This document shows, piece by piece, positions 11,090-22,544 of a stretch of 64,000 bases of DNA. A program made the translations under genes and the position numbers. Position 1 is the stretch's first letter. The number at the start of each line of letters is the position of its first letter. The stretch comes from Narthecium ossifragum (Eukaryota > Streptophyta > Magnoliopsida > Dioscoreales > Nartheciaceae): positions 16,797,888 through 16,861,887 of the forward strand of contig OY986966.1 in NCBI GenBank assembly GCA_963920575.1, given 5' to 3'. Under the pieces are notes generated by a model, which saw only the letters and a program-made list of their open reading frames with translations, was not told the origin of the DNA and ran no database searches.

Positions 11090-11123
11090 TTAACCGTGAA
11101 GTGGGAAGGCTGATGCGACGGTC

Positions 11124-12497
11124 GATCCAGGCTATGGTTTGAACGCGGCGTATGATATAGCAAACGATGCGACTGTCAATCAGCAGTCAGGAAACTAGCC
11201 GTTAAAGACCTGTTGCAGAAGCAGAAATTAGCTGTTGGAAGGCTATTTGGATGGCTATGGAGCTCAAGTATAAATAGGAAGAAGCAACAAACTTGCAGTA
11301 AGACTTAGGGGATTATTTGTAAACATTGTAACAAGTTTTCGTCTTCTTCTTGAGAGCTTAATCTTTGTAAAATTACTTCAAGTTTGAAGTAGAATTTATG
11401 AGAGATATCCAAGAGTGAACTTGGAGGATATCCAATAGTTGTAGGGAGAGATTGTAAAGTTGCCAAGCATAGGGTTGTTCCGAATGAAAATGGTATTCTG
11501 CCAATTTATAGTGAATCAGCATTTTGTCAACTTGACATGTTTGCCATTGTGACGCATGCATCATTTTAAGTTGTAATTTGACATTTATTTTTCTTAAAAA
11601 AATTATGTTTACACAATTTGAAGGTTAAGACTTGTAAAGAAATCTCCTTCCATTAGTCCCTGTTGTATCATATTGGAAATTGTCTACTATTCACCAAAGC
11701 TTTACCTATTAAGTCCATTGTACTTTTGTTTTTATAACTTAGGGCAGTTTTATCTTTTCATAACAAAATTGGTCATTTGTAAATAAACTATTTACCTATA
11801 AATTGAAAATGTCGACTTATAAGTAAGGATTTCAAACCAAAATGGTTTGTTTTGTAATTAAAACATGTTCCAACCAAAATGGCCTGTTTTGTAATGAAAA
11901 TATGTTCTAATCAAAATGGTTTGTTTTGTAATAAAAATATGAAATGATCTTAAATTACAAAAAATACGATAAACTAGATTTAATATGCAATTTTTTTTTC
12001 ACTATTCATGTTTGTCGGTATTTTTCTTCTATTTTTTGTGTATGTTTTCACAAACTCTAACAAAACAAGAGCTCTCCACACGCAAAACATACGGTGGGGA
12101 ATCTCCGCTCCATCCATGTCAGCTGACAGGCCCACCAATCCATTATTTGCTTTGATGTTAACCTCCGTAGCTACGTTGATAAAAGCCACTCCATTAAATT
12201 TCCCTAATATTGAGAAGACCACAAACAAGATGCCCAAGTCAATGTTTCGGCTATTAGACGATCGAACATTGTCTCATTAATGAAGTCCTGAGTCAACTAG
12301 TAAGAATCTTTGATATTTCACCCTCTTCAATCTTATCCCCAGTCAGTCTATTCCTTTGGGTACTTAATAGTTGTGCGTGTTGAGTGTTATGTGGATAATC
12401 TGCCAATTTATAGTGAATCGGCATTTTGAATCGGCTTAGTATATCCTACCACAAATTTGGAGGGTGTTGAGCTAGGGATTCTTGAGATCAGGGGTGA
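11124..12497. other. Non-coding spacer / possible LINE 5' region
   Basis: No recognisable protein. A TATAAATA-like element occurs near 11270 but has no supported gene behind it. Three imperfect repeats of AAAATGG(T/C)(T/C)TGTTTTGTAAT occur near 11840-11930. The last 150 bases before 12498 may be the leader of the LINE-type ORF1. Confidence 0.35.
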
Positions 12498-14306
12498 ATG
12501 AAGAATAAGCGGGAGAAGAATTTCTTGACTCATTATAGATATCTTCTTTTGCAGCAAAGGTTAGATAAGAAAGAAAGGAAGATGGAGAAGAAGAATGGTA
12601 AGGCATTAGTAACTGATAGTAGCAGGGAGGATAGGAGCGTGGAGATGGTCGCTGGAGCTGGGCTCCAGGAACCCTCCGTTTGCTCTAGGCTGGTGATGAA
12701 AAAAGGGGATGCACCCTTGATAGCTGGGAGCGGTGTAGTGGACCAAGTACCTAAGAGGTCCTATGCTGAGGCGATGACGGCATCGGCGGAGACTGAACGG
12801 CTTAGGAACCATGCTGAAGTGGGTGGGGCGTGGGTGGAGGCGCCTCAGGATGTTCCAACTGTTAAACCATCGATGGGACCGGAAGCCTTTGCGGTTCTTA
12901 GAGCAAGGTGCAAGACTAAGGTAGTGTTTGAGCAGGATGAGATTGACTCCTATTGTAGTGGATGACAGAATGCTCTCATTGGTAAGGTGATGGGGAGGCG
13001 AATTCCTATGGGGATTCCGAGGGATAAGCTATGTCGGATGTGGAAGATGAAGGGGGGTTTCTAGGTTGCAGGATTGGCAGAGAATATGTTTGTCGTTAGA
13101 TTTGAAGGGGAGGAGGACCGGTGTAACATCCAAGCTACTGACCCATGGATTGTAAAAGGAAGACCATTGCCATTAATTAGGTGGGAAAGGGGTTTTCGGC
13201 CATCGGAGGCGGTCTTTAATAGGATGCCTGTTTGGATGCAATTGTCTGAGCTGCCATCGGAGTTGCATAATGATAAGGCGGTGAGAAAGCTTGTGGCCAA
13301 TGCAGGGACTCCGCTACTGGTTGATGTTCCACCTAAACCATCAGCATTCTATTTGGCACGAGCCTGTGTAGAAGTCAGTCTAGAGGAGCCTCTAAATGTG
13401 GGTGTGGAAGTAGAATACAAGGGGAAGGATTTTTTTGAAAGATTTGAATTTGAAGGGGTTGTGATTTGCAGTAAGTTTGGCAGAGCTGGGCATAGGCAAG
13501 AGAAATGCTCTGTATCGGTGGTGATGAAAAGCATCCAAAATGATCAGAGGCATGTGGAAGATGGCTGTGCTGGAGTGGAGAGTGTGGTGAGGGAGTAGTT
13601 TGGAAGGAAGGATGACTTACCGCCCCTAGGGGTTGAGGATGGGCTTCAGCTGATGCAGGTGAAGAAGGTGGCTGCTCCGGCGATGAGGATGGTATGGGTG
13701 GCTGATCCGTTGCCGCAGGCGGAGAAGATGCAGGTGACTGCTCCAGTGATGCAGGTAGAGAAGAAGGATGCGGGGAAGGAGATGGTTGTTCCGGCGGCGC
13801 AGGTTGCTCCGGTGGAGTTTGACAATGGGTGGATCATTGTTCGAAGAGGGAGGCGTTGGTTCCGAGGTGGTCCAAGGCGCGATCCACGAGGGGGAAATGA
13901 CAAATTGGCTTGGAGACAGAGTGGAGCGAATGGGATTGTAGCACCGTTGAGGTATGGATGGAAGGTGGTGCAGGGCTCCCAAACTGGTGAAAGGATGGCG
14001 GCAGGAGAGGATGGTGGACATCATGTAAAGGGGATAGAAAGGATTGTTCAAGAAGCTTCCGGATGGTCATCTTCCTCAGGGCCAAGCTTACCTCCAGAAT
14101 TTGCGGTACGTGGCGAACATGGGGTCGAGACTGTCTGGGCTGGGCCTAATGTTATTGGGCGGGGTGACACTAGAAATTTGGATGAGCCTACTCATAACTT
14201 GCTGGACCGGGGTGCAAGGTTGGATGTCCCAGATTTTGTAGATCGAGATGAGGCTTCCCTATCAAGTGGAGATGGATCTGACACTAATAGATTGCTGAAC
14301 ATTTAA
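12498..14306 (+). pseudogene. LINE (L1-type) ORF1-like protein: DUF4283 plus zinc knuckle, broken
   Basis: The reading frame opens at an ATG at 12498 with a basic N-terminus. It is interrupted by TGA at 12963, again before about 13072, and by a stop near 13596, after which a Pro/Val/Lys-rich C-terminal part continues to 14306. The middle part has the features of plant LINE ORF1 nucleic-acid-binding proteins (DUF4283): an ALIGKVMGRR start, a WIVKGRPLPLIRWERGF core and a MPVWMQLSELP segment. A C-terminal knuckle follows, near 13470-13510, as CxxFGxxGHxxxxC; the second Cys is Phe, so zinc binding should be impaired. No endonuclease or reverse transcriptase ORF2 follows, because a Helitron begins 33 bases later. 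A domesticated DUF4283 gene is an alternative but is unlikely with these stops. Confidence 0.7.
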
Positions 14307-16839
14307 ATTTAACATTTAATGTGTAGTATATATATATACTAGTAGATGCCCGTGCCTACGACACGAATATTTAGGGTTTTTTCTGAATAATTCGGCAAAA
14401 CCTCCCCTATACCAAGAGCTAAATGAGACAATTCTACAACATTTCTCAAATATGAAAATTAAATTACAGTATAAAAGGGACGAACATTGTCCCTGGGGCA
14501 AACCTTGTCCCCACAAACCACACAAACCATAATTGCAGCAATTCATACATCTATGAGGAAGAAGACGAATAAAAAACTATTACATATGCTCAAATCTCCT
14601 ATGCGTTGATTCCTTATCTTTGTACTTTAGTTCTTAGATCCTGCATTCTATAGTTTTTATAGCTTTCATTGGGTGGCTAACATATGCTCAAGTCCATAGA
14701 ACTTATCAAGTGTAATAAAATGCTTGCTCAACAGGGCTCAAACCTGGCAATAATGTGTTGAGACATGCATACTTTCTAACATCACATAACAAAGAAATAA
14801 AAATTGCTGACCAAGAGAAAACTAAGAAATGCAATTGAACTTACAATGATGTTGAATATGAAAGTAGCTTACAGGAGCTCAATTTCTTTGTCTGCTACAA
14901 CCTACAGTCAATCACGAATCTTAGGGTTTCATTCCCACTGCATCAGCAGAAACAATTATGCTAGTCAGGTCTGTAGGGTTTGAGTATTAGGTGCATCATA
15001 ATATTTGCCTGCATACTCTGCTTGCATATAGAAAGTAAATATATAGATATAGTTAAGATTAGGTGAGCATCAGCTGCACAATCTCTAAAAGTACTTAATT
15101 AAGATTAGGTGTTTAACATATCAACATCGGTTTTTCCACTCAACTTATATATACAATATATATCTATATCACTCTGGTTAGTTCTAATTAAGATTAGCTG
15201 CACAATCTCTAAAAATACTTTATTTTGTGAACATCAGATTGACATACCTAGTCAATCTTAATTAAGATTAGGTGCACATCAGATTAGGAGAACAGAGTCA
15301 TATAAAAAACAATAAACTTTTGAGGATTGCGAATCATCTCAAGGTGAATAAATCACAAAAATACTGGTTTGAGAGCAGAGTCAAGTAGGTTCACAATTGC
15401 ATATAAGTTATTTAGAGGCACATATGCTGTGATACACATTTGGTTGCAAATCCTCTTCACTCTCACCCTAATGTTGGAGCCAAGAAACAATCACCATTTC
15501 GAGGAACTAACTATTTAGGAGCGTCCTAAATCAGGCATTTAATTCCTTTTTTCACTTGTCTTTGACCTTAATGAAGATGCCAAGTTCCTCTACAACCTAA
15601 AATGTACAATAAAAAGACGCAAACAGGTTCAAGGCAAATATCAAAGCCATCTGCAACAAATCACAACCAAATCAGAGTTGCCAATACCAGAATTAGATTT
15701 CAGATTCGAAGGATCGAGATTTCCCAGAAAACCAAACTTCTACACGATGTCAACCAACTCCACAACCCCAAAACCCTGCGGTGTAGCCGTCGGCTTAAGG
15801 GAAATAGATTAGGTGTCAAATAGATTAGGTGTTCCATATAGCAAAACCCTCTTCTCCCTGGACATAAGTAAATGCAAACTCATGCAAAACTGGTTGATAA
15901 ACCAAAACAAAGGCAATACATCAATGGTGTGTATGCAGGTATAGCATATGATAAATGGTGTATATTCAACCAGTATATACATCAATGGTGGTTGCCTCTT
16001 CTCCCTCAACCAGTATACACGTCAAACTCATGTGATGGTTGCCTCTTCTCCCTCCACCATTGATGTATATATTAATCTGCCAATACTTCTAATCTATTTT
16101 TTAAAAGTATATCATCTTCTACCAAATTTGGCAGAAAAAGTAAATGCATATCCAAAACCCTCTTCTCCCTCGATGTCAATCAAAGAAATGATTGAACTGT
16201 GACAGTGTGGTGAAATTATGAAATTGAACAACATTAGAGGAAAATCGCAGTTGATCTGCTTGCATAATTTTTGTGCATGCAACTTTTATAGAAATGGAAA
16301 CACATCCCCTAGATGATTTGCAAATAAGTAATCCTAAAGCAGATGAGGAAATAGTAAATCTGCACCATTGTGTTCAACTAACTATTATCAGAAAGCTAGC
16401 ATAAGTAGCATCCTATCAGTGATGTATGTATGATCCATTCGACACATCAGTCGAAAGGTCCAAATTGCGAATGCATCAATCTATCTAAGATCAAATACAA
16501 CACATTCATGTCAAATGTTTGGTGCGAAACATGTAAACCACAAAGGAATGATTGAGAGAGAAAGCTTCATCACAAACATGTAAAGGCGAAGATCCAAAAC
16601 CCTTTTCTTCCTCGATGTCAATCAAAGAAATGATTGAATTGTCGCAGTGTGGTGAAATTATGAAATTGGAACAACATTGGAGGAAAATCGCAATTGATAT
16701 GGTGGCATAATTTTTGTGATTAACTCACCAAAATCGCTGGAGAAACAGAAACACATCCCCTAGATGATCTGCAAATAAGTAATGATTGAGAGCTATTTGT
16801 TAAAATAACCATTACTTGATTCACATCCCAAGCAACTAA

Positions 16840-18022
16840 ACTCCAATCTTGGGGGCGGCAGAGCTGTCGGCCTAAGGGGGGATGGGGACGGAAGCGCTGA
16901 AGTACCTGGGGCTGGCGGAGTGGAGCGCTTGCTGCCACCGTCGTTGATCTGAGGTTGTGGCGCGGTGGGTTTAGAGTGAAGAAGAAGAACAGCCAGCGAG
17001 AGGCAAGGACATGTGGGAGGGGCCTTCAGGTGGTCGGAGAGGTAGTGGTGAGGCTACTCGGGGCGCCGTGAGGGGCGCTGGCGCGAGACGGTGTTGGTGC
17101 AGCGATTATAGCTAGAGATGTTGGGGTCCTTCAGGCGGTCGGAGAGGTGGTGGCGAGACGATGGCGAGGCTACTTAGGGCGTCGTGAGGGGCGCCAGCGA
17201 CGACGAGGCAGCGGTGTCGAGGCTACACGGGGCGACGGCTACGGCGAGGCAAGATCTGGGGTGGGTCGATGTCGACGGCGGAGAGGAAGATGGTCAACGA
17301 CGGTTGATCTCAGTCGTAGGTGAGGACGGAGGAGGGCAACCGCGATCTCAGTCGAGGCAGGGCATGGGAGTTTCGGGGTCGCGGCAACCAGTCCCAGAGC
17401 GACTCCCCGCCCGATCCAGCTCTCCATCACCGCCATCGACCTCAGGATCTTGATCCCTAGGTCCACCACGGGGTCCACTGCCATTGAGGAGAGGACGGCG
17501 AGCGTGCGGGCGAGGGAATTGGTGGGGACGTCGGGGAAGAGGTGATCGATGTCGGAGAGGTCGAGGACCGCGGGGTGCTGCGGATCGCGAGGCAAAGAGG
17601 CGGCGGCGTCATCGGAGGCTACTCGAGGCGCATCCCTAGCTCCCATCAACTTTGAGCAAGCCTTTACCTGGGCGTTGGGGATTAGGCGGTTGGCGAGTTT
17701 AGAGGAGCGGAGGAGAGAGAGAGGAGAGAGGGAGCTCGGGACGGCGTTCCGGCGAGAGGACGAAGGAGGTGAGGCCGACGGCGTGGGGCGAGGCCGACGC
17801 GGGTTGTGTGTGACCGACGGCGTTGGGTGGGGTCGACGGTGTGGGCGAGGTCTCGGGGGGATGGGGCATAGGGGGATGGGGGAGATGAGAGATCAGCAGA
17901 GAGGGACGGGATGTGATTCCCTCTCTCTCTCTCCCTCTCTCTCTCTCAAACTTAACTTTTATTTGGAGAGGAGAGGTGAAATTTTAAGCGGGAGTTTTTG
18001 GTGGGAACTAAATTTTGGATGA
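16840..18022 (-). other. GC-rich gene fragments captured by the Helitron
   Basis: Composition changes sharply from AT-rich (14.5-16.8 kb) to GC-rich. On the Helitron's own strand, 17649-17239 is open for 136 codons. It contains a plausible protein-like stretch, SLARTLAVLSSMAVDPVVDL, followed by a less protein-like tail. Other open stretches (16938-16720 on minus, 17549-18022 on plus) are low complexity. I do not recognise the donor gene. Capture of exons by Helitrons is well known; that it happened here is inferred from composition and position. Confidence 0.45.
17921..17946 (+). repeat. CT microsatellite
   Basis: A near-perfect CT dinucleotide run with one CCC interruption. On the minus strand it is a GA-rich tract near the 5' side of the Helitron. 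Confidence 0.9.
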
Positions 18023-18140
18023 GAATCTCAAAGTTAATGATGGAATCTGGACTGTTGGATGTGTTTGGAGATAAATCTAGACCGCTCTTTATGTCTTATA
18101 GTTGAGGCATTTCAAAAACCGCCCTTCCTTATAATATATA

Positions 18141-18764
18141 TATATATATATTCTCATACTTTGAATGTTCATATAATGACGCAATAAAGTTACACACATA
18201 CACATACACACACTCACATAATGACACGATAAAGTTACACAAATATATTAATATTCATATTACTTTATTGCATATATATGTGTCATAATATAGTGACTTT
18301 ATTGAGATTAAAATAATGTTCACATAATTTTAATTTTCACATGATTTTATTGAATATATTTTAATATATTCACGGGATGTATAGGAGATGCACAACAGAT
18401 GGGTGCGTCGCATTTTGGCCATTTCAAACGATGCACGATTTGCCTCAAAAATACATCGCACGATGCATGCATTAGTTGATGTATAGTGAACCAAACACAG
18501 GATCACCATGAAGGGTGTATCACACGGCGTGATGCACCCTGATTTATCCCAACCAAACTCACCCCTAAATATAATGCAAGAGCTAAAGCATTATAGTGAT
18601 TAGCGAGTGGTGGGACAGAAGATACGAAACCTATCATAATGTCATATCTTAATCAGCATAATTGGTGAAATAATAGTTTGTCCACCTTTTAAAAGTTACT
18701 CATGTCCACCATTTACGGTTCTCCACCCTTGGATCGGATAAACCTCCACCATCATATATATATA
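18141..18764. other. Spacer between two Helitrons
   Basis: AT-rich, with repeated ATAATGAC(G/A)C(A/G)ATAAAGTTACAC motifs near 18172 and 18218. No coding feature. Confidence 0.5.
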
Positions 18765-21008
18765 CTAGTGAATGCCCGTGCCTACGACACGGATATTTAA
18801 GGTTTCTTTCAGAAAATTTTGGCAAAATCTACCCTGTACTGAGAGTTAAATGAAACAATTCTACAACATTCTTCAAATACAAAAATTAAATCACATTATA
18901 AAAGGGGCAAACATTGTCCCCGAGGCAAACCTTGTTCCCACAAACCACACTAACTAAGTATAGCATAGCTAGCAATAAAAGCCCCCGGGGCAAACCTGGT
19001 AACCACTTGAAATATATGGATAGAATTATGGTCTTGGATAGATTTATGGTCTTGAGAAAGACAATTAAAAAGATGTTGATATGAGAAGCTTAAACAGAAA
19101 AGCATCAACATGGCTTCTCTAACATCCACCTCGCACGTAACCACCATGGCTTCTCTAACCTTCTATTGATAATACGTCTGGGAGTTTATGTCTCGATCTT
19201 GATGGAGAATTGCGTCCGTGGCACCCAAAATACAACCTGCAACAGAATCATGAGATCATAAACGACTAAAAAATATTGGCAATATAAATATGATATGTAC
19301 AATACATACATTATTCGAGGTCCTACTAAGCAGGGTCATTCTGCTGTTATACAACATGTTTTGAGCATGTGTGTCCCAATCCTGTGGCAGAAAAGAATAT
19401 CAAATAATTCTTACAATCAACCAAGACTTCTTGGAAAAATATATCCTTGGACGTATTTGGTTCAGTGTTGTAAGTGAGAAAGCTAATATGCTTTACTTAC
19501 CGCATTTGCAGCAGGTGGTGCTAGGCGTCTTGATTGTGCCTGAAAACATGGTAGTAACATGCTTTACTTTTCTGACAGTATTATTTTTATCAAATATTAT
19601 ATAAGTGTTTTTTTCCACTCACTAAAGGTGGTTGCATGGCATGTAGGTCATGCTCAGAGCGAATCTCAACAGGAATTTCGCTATCGCGTAACATTTCAAC
19701 AGTTCGTCGGACATTATTATCTTCCTAAGCACTCAAAAAGTTTATTTCTAAAAATAAGAATTACGTGGTAGGTAATTACTGTTTTCAAAAGAGTAATTAA
19801 ATATATAAACATGAACCATAGAGTAACTCACCGTTCCGAAAATGACGACATGATCCATACTACCTAGAATGAGCTTTGGAACAGTGTATTAGTGAGGGCA
19901 GAATCAAATCAAACCTTGGCAAATAAAGCAAGGGAAATCCACAATAATCTGTCAAAACAAAATTAAAAAATTAGTACAATATTTGACAACATGATATATA
20001 TTATTTCTAAATAATGTGAAACTTAAGTTACCTCATTATGATTATTCCAATTTTATGAAGTACCATTACAACAAAACCTCAGTATAAACTATATTTGATG
20101 TGGAACTTGACCGATCTTCGGAAAGTAGGACACTTATGCGATCATCATATGTGCATCTAGATAGCGCCACATATAATTGCCCATGACTAAAGACAGGTGT
20201 GCGCAAGTCAATCCCAGCAAATTTCACTGATTGACCTGGAGATTTATTTATTGTCATGGTATATGCCAATCGAATCGGAAATGGACGCCTTGCCATATGA
20301 AAAGGCAAACATTCTGAAGTTGTTGGAGTCAATGATATCCTTGGAATGAATAATAAATTGTCAGATTTATCTCCATTTAAAATCAGAGCCTCAATTATAC
20401 GCGAAGCACATCTCACAGCCATCAATCGTGTGCCATTACAAAGTCCATTCTTTGCCGCTATATTCCTCAACAATATTACTGGACAACCCACTTTCAACTC
20501 TAACTTAAACGGCGTTAATCCAACAGGATTCAATGAGTTTAAATACTCATTTGGATACCGATTAGTTATAGTAGAATCAAGTTCATCTTGTGAAATTTTG
20601 TCAGCCGCCAAAAAAGTAATTATCTCTCCAGGAAAAGCATTTAACACATCTGTATTGATAGAAATCACATCATCATTATGTGCAGAAAGAATTGTCCACT
20701 CAGTCAAGAAAGTTGAAGTCACTGTACCCACAACATCGAGCTGTGGATAAATAGTAAAAAGGACCTCATGCAAATTTTGACACCTACGTATTGTTGATGG
20801 AAGCTCTACAAAATCTTCTGAGTTTATCCCAATCTACGAATTAAGAATAAATAACCCCAAATTAATGAAATAATAATATTCAAGCAACATGACTAGAAGA
20901 AAAAAGATAAAAAGCATATTACCTTTGTTAAGAATATTAAAAAATTTATGTTTCCAATGACGGAATTATTCAAGCGCATGTTCTGGCACAAAGTCAGCAC
21001 ATGTACAT
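18765..21008 (-). mobile_element. Helitron with helicase, minus strand, 3' half
   Basis: The minus-strand 3' terminus has a CCGTG...CACGG hairpin followed by CATTCACTAG, so CTAG lies at plus 18765-18768 next to a T. The first 200 bp match Helitron 14339. A PIF1-like helicase exon lies at 20066-20833 on the same strand. The element is interrupted at 21009 by an LTR retrotransposon. Its 5' end is probably at about 27491, beyond the assembly gap, where a matching 5' terminus (minus-strand TCTATTATATATGG) is seen. Confidence 0.75.
20066..20833 (-). CDS. Helitron PIF1-like DNA helicase, C-terminal exon
   Basis: About 256 codons are open on the minus strand from an acceptor-like ...GTAG at 20834 to the stop near 20066. 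Late SF1B/PIF1 helicase motifs are visible in order: [20 protein letters not shown], then the motif V region [12 protein letters not shown] (usual form AMTINKSQGQT, so two core residues are changed), then the motif VI region [13 protein letters not shown]. The protein ends in NIVYTEVLL, a typical Helitron helicase end. The Walker A part and any Rep HUH domain are absent from the visible DNA and should lie upstream, beyond the inserted retrotransposon. In an intact Helitron this protein would unwind DNA for rolling-circle transposition. Alone it is a remnant. Confidence 0.85.
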   Translation of the reverse strand: MGINSEDFVELPSTIRRCQNLHEVLFTIYPQLDVVGTVTSTFLTEWTILSAHNDDVISINTDVLNAFPGEIITFLAADKISQDELDSTITNRYPNEYLNSLNPVGLTPFKLELKVGCPVILLRNIAAKNGLCNGTRLMAVRCASRIIEALILNGDKSDNLLFIPRISLTPTTSECLPFHMARRPFPIRLAYTMTINKSPGQSVKFAGIDLRTPVFSHGQLYVALSRCTYDDRISVLLSEDRSSSTSNIVYTEVLL

Positions 21009-21372
21009 TGATGAGTGCATGAAAGTGCACTCTGAATAGCCTTATAACTAGTTTAATTACTATATTTTTCATCCTTAATTAGCCTCTTTATTACTATTTT
21101 TATATCTACATGTTGCTTCACATAGTTCTTTGGAAAATATAGGAAAAAGGAGCAAAGAAGCTGAAAAGATTACATTGATCAACTTGAAAAATTAACCTGT
21201 ACCTTCTCATGAAGAATCAGATGATGTGCCATATATGGTTGAAAAGCTCTTGAAGTCTAGTTTCTGGAGAATTTTACGGTTCGTAATTCCGAGTTTCCTA
21301 GAGAAAATTACGATAATTTTAGTACCAATGGCGCAGTCTGGATGGCAAAACAGTAAATACTCTGGAAAGTAA

Positions 21373-21587
21373 GATCAATCCTTCTCCCTTGTAGGATCGA
21401 TCCGTCTATGCACAGACCTGACAGAACGCATACTTTTCACATGAGCACAGTAGGATCGATCCTACTATCCATCCTACTGAGTAAGATCGATCCAACACCC
21501 ATGGAAGGATCGATCCGAGTTGGGCGTAGCCAGAAATTGAAGATTTTGATGCAACGGATCGATCCTACACCCATGGAAGGATTGATC
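21373..21587. repeat. GATCGATC paired-palindrome array 2 (R1 5' LTR)
   Basis: Pairs: 21373/21395 (14-nt spacer), 21485/21508 (15) and 21557/21580 (15), plus a single site at 21454. Flanks are TAGGATCGATCCTA-like. The array ends about 65 bp before the TATA box. Confidence 0.85.
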
Positions 21588-21650
21588 CTACCTTTGCCGT
21601 GAAGAAAATCAACGGTTCAGATCTAATCCGAGGATAGAGACACTTAAGGC

Positions 21651-21658
21651 TATAAATA
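21651..21658 (+). promoter_or_regulatory. LTR TATA box
   Basis: GGCTATAAATAG is conserved in the LTRs at 26778, 56189 and (minus) 50481-50488, each time just downstream of a GATC array. Confidence 0.75.
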
Positions 21659-22501
21659 GAACTCTTTCTACGGTTTGAGGGGGGCTTTTTGGCAGCGTTT
21701 GGAGGAAATGAGACTGGTTCAAGGCTTGGTTTTCTTTTCTTTTTCTCATCTTCTTTCTTCATTAGTTTTGTTGCCCTCATGATGAACATGAGTGACTAAT
21801 TTCTTCTCTAAGGTACCGATGTAGCCTTAACTGAATCATTCTATGTTATTGGATCATGTTTATTTAATCAGTTTATATTTCTTGTTTGATTCATTATTAT
21901 AACTGAGATCTTAAATACCTTTATCTGGCCGATAGAAATATTATAGATTATTTTATGTGAGATTAGGTGAGGCTTCATTCCCTAATCTTGCAGGATCTAT
22001 GAATAAATGAGTTTATGTCAAAGCCGGGTTCAAGCTAAGACTATTCTTGGTTCGTGATTGTTCTTCAGAGCTTAATGGATTCTTGGTTAACACTTAGTTA
22101 TTGGTTCATTAGCTAGGGTTAATTGAGGGTACTTGGTGAAGACCGCGGCGGAACGGATCATCATACCGGAAGAATGAACCCTTGGAATTAAACTGAGATA
22201 TTGATTGATTCAATGCATAGAATGAGGATGTTAGCATTCATCCATCATATTTCTTATTTTGATCGGAACCTTAGTATTCACCCATCATATTTCTATCATT
22301 TTCTTATTTTGTTATTAGATCATCAATTTTCGAGACTTCATATTTCGCATTTTTCCTTCCTTATTTTCTTCCTTCTATGTTCTTTAGCGTTTTATTCTAA
22401 TAATCTCTACAAATCTCTGTGGGTAGGATACTCGTTTTGTTGCTATACTGATCACACCGATTCGTATACTTGCGAGATATAAAATTTATTCATCAAGTTT
22501 T

Positions 22502-22519
22502 TGGCGCCGTTGCCGGGGA
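22502..22519 (+). other. Primer-binding site, tRNA-Asp type
   Basis: TGGCGCCGTTGCCGGGGA is complementary to the 3' end of plant tRNA-Asp, the usual primer of Athila-lineage elements. Confidence 0.85.
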
Positions 22520-22544
22520 TTTGATTAGAGTTTATTAGTAGTGA

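Larger units (their letters stand above)
9232..11123. mobile_element. Candidate TIR element of about 1.9 kb, class uncertain
   Basis: The left end GACCATTCGTATCAGCTTCC resembles the reverse complement of the right end (GACCGTCGCATCAGCCTTCC). I found no convincing target duplication, and no transposase is encoded. The interior contains an AT-rich half and a GC-rich array of degenerate repeats. Boundaries are tentative. Confidence 0.3.
14339..18140 (-). mobile_element. Non-autonomous Helitron, minus strand, with captured DNA
   Basis: On the minus strand the 3' terminus reads as a hairpin (CGTG...CACG) followed about 10 nt later by CTAG, at plus coordinates 14339-14342. The adjacent outside base is T on that strand, as for Helitron A^T insertion. 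The terminal roughly 200 bp match the second Helitron at 18765-18960. The 5' region near 18050-18140 (reverse complement of TTTCAAAAACCGCCCTTCC) matches Helitron 5' ends near 27480 and 28660. The exact 5' base is blurred by a TA microsatellite. It encodes no Rep/helicase. Confidence 0.75.
21009..22495 (+). mobile_element. 5' LTR of an Athila-like Ty3/gypsy element (R1)
   Basis: It starts TGATGAGTGC and ends ...TTCATCA, followed after 6 nt by a primer-binding site. The 3' LTR begins at 26136 with the same sequence. It contains a GATC palindrome array (21373-21587), then TATAAATA at 21651, so U3 is about 0.67 kb. The last Helitron bases before it are TACAT (21004-21008). The matching duplication on the other side is lost in the gap. 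Confidence 0.85.
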
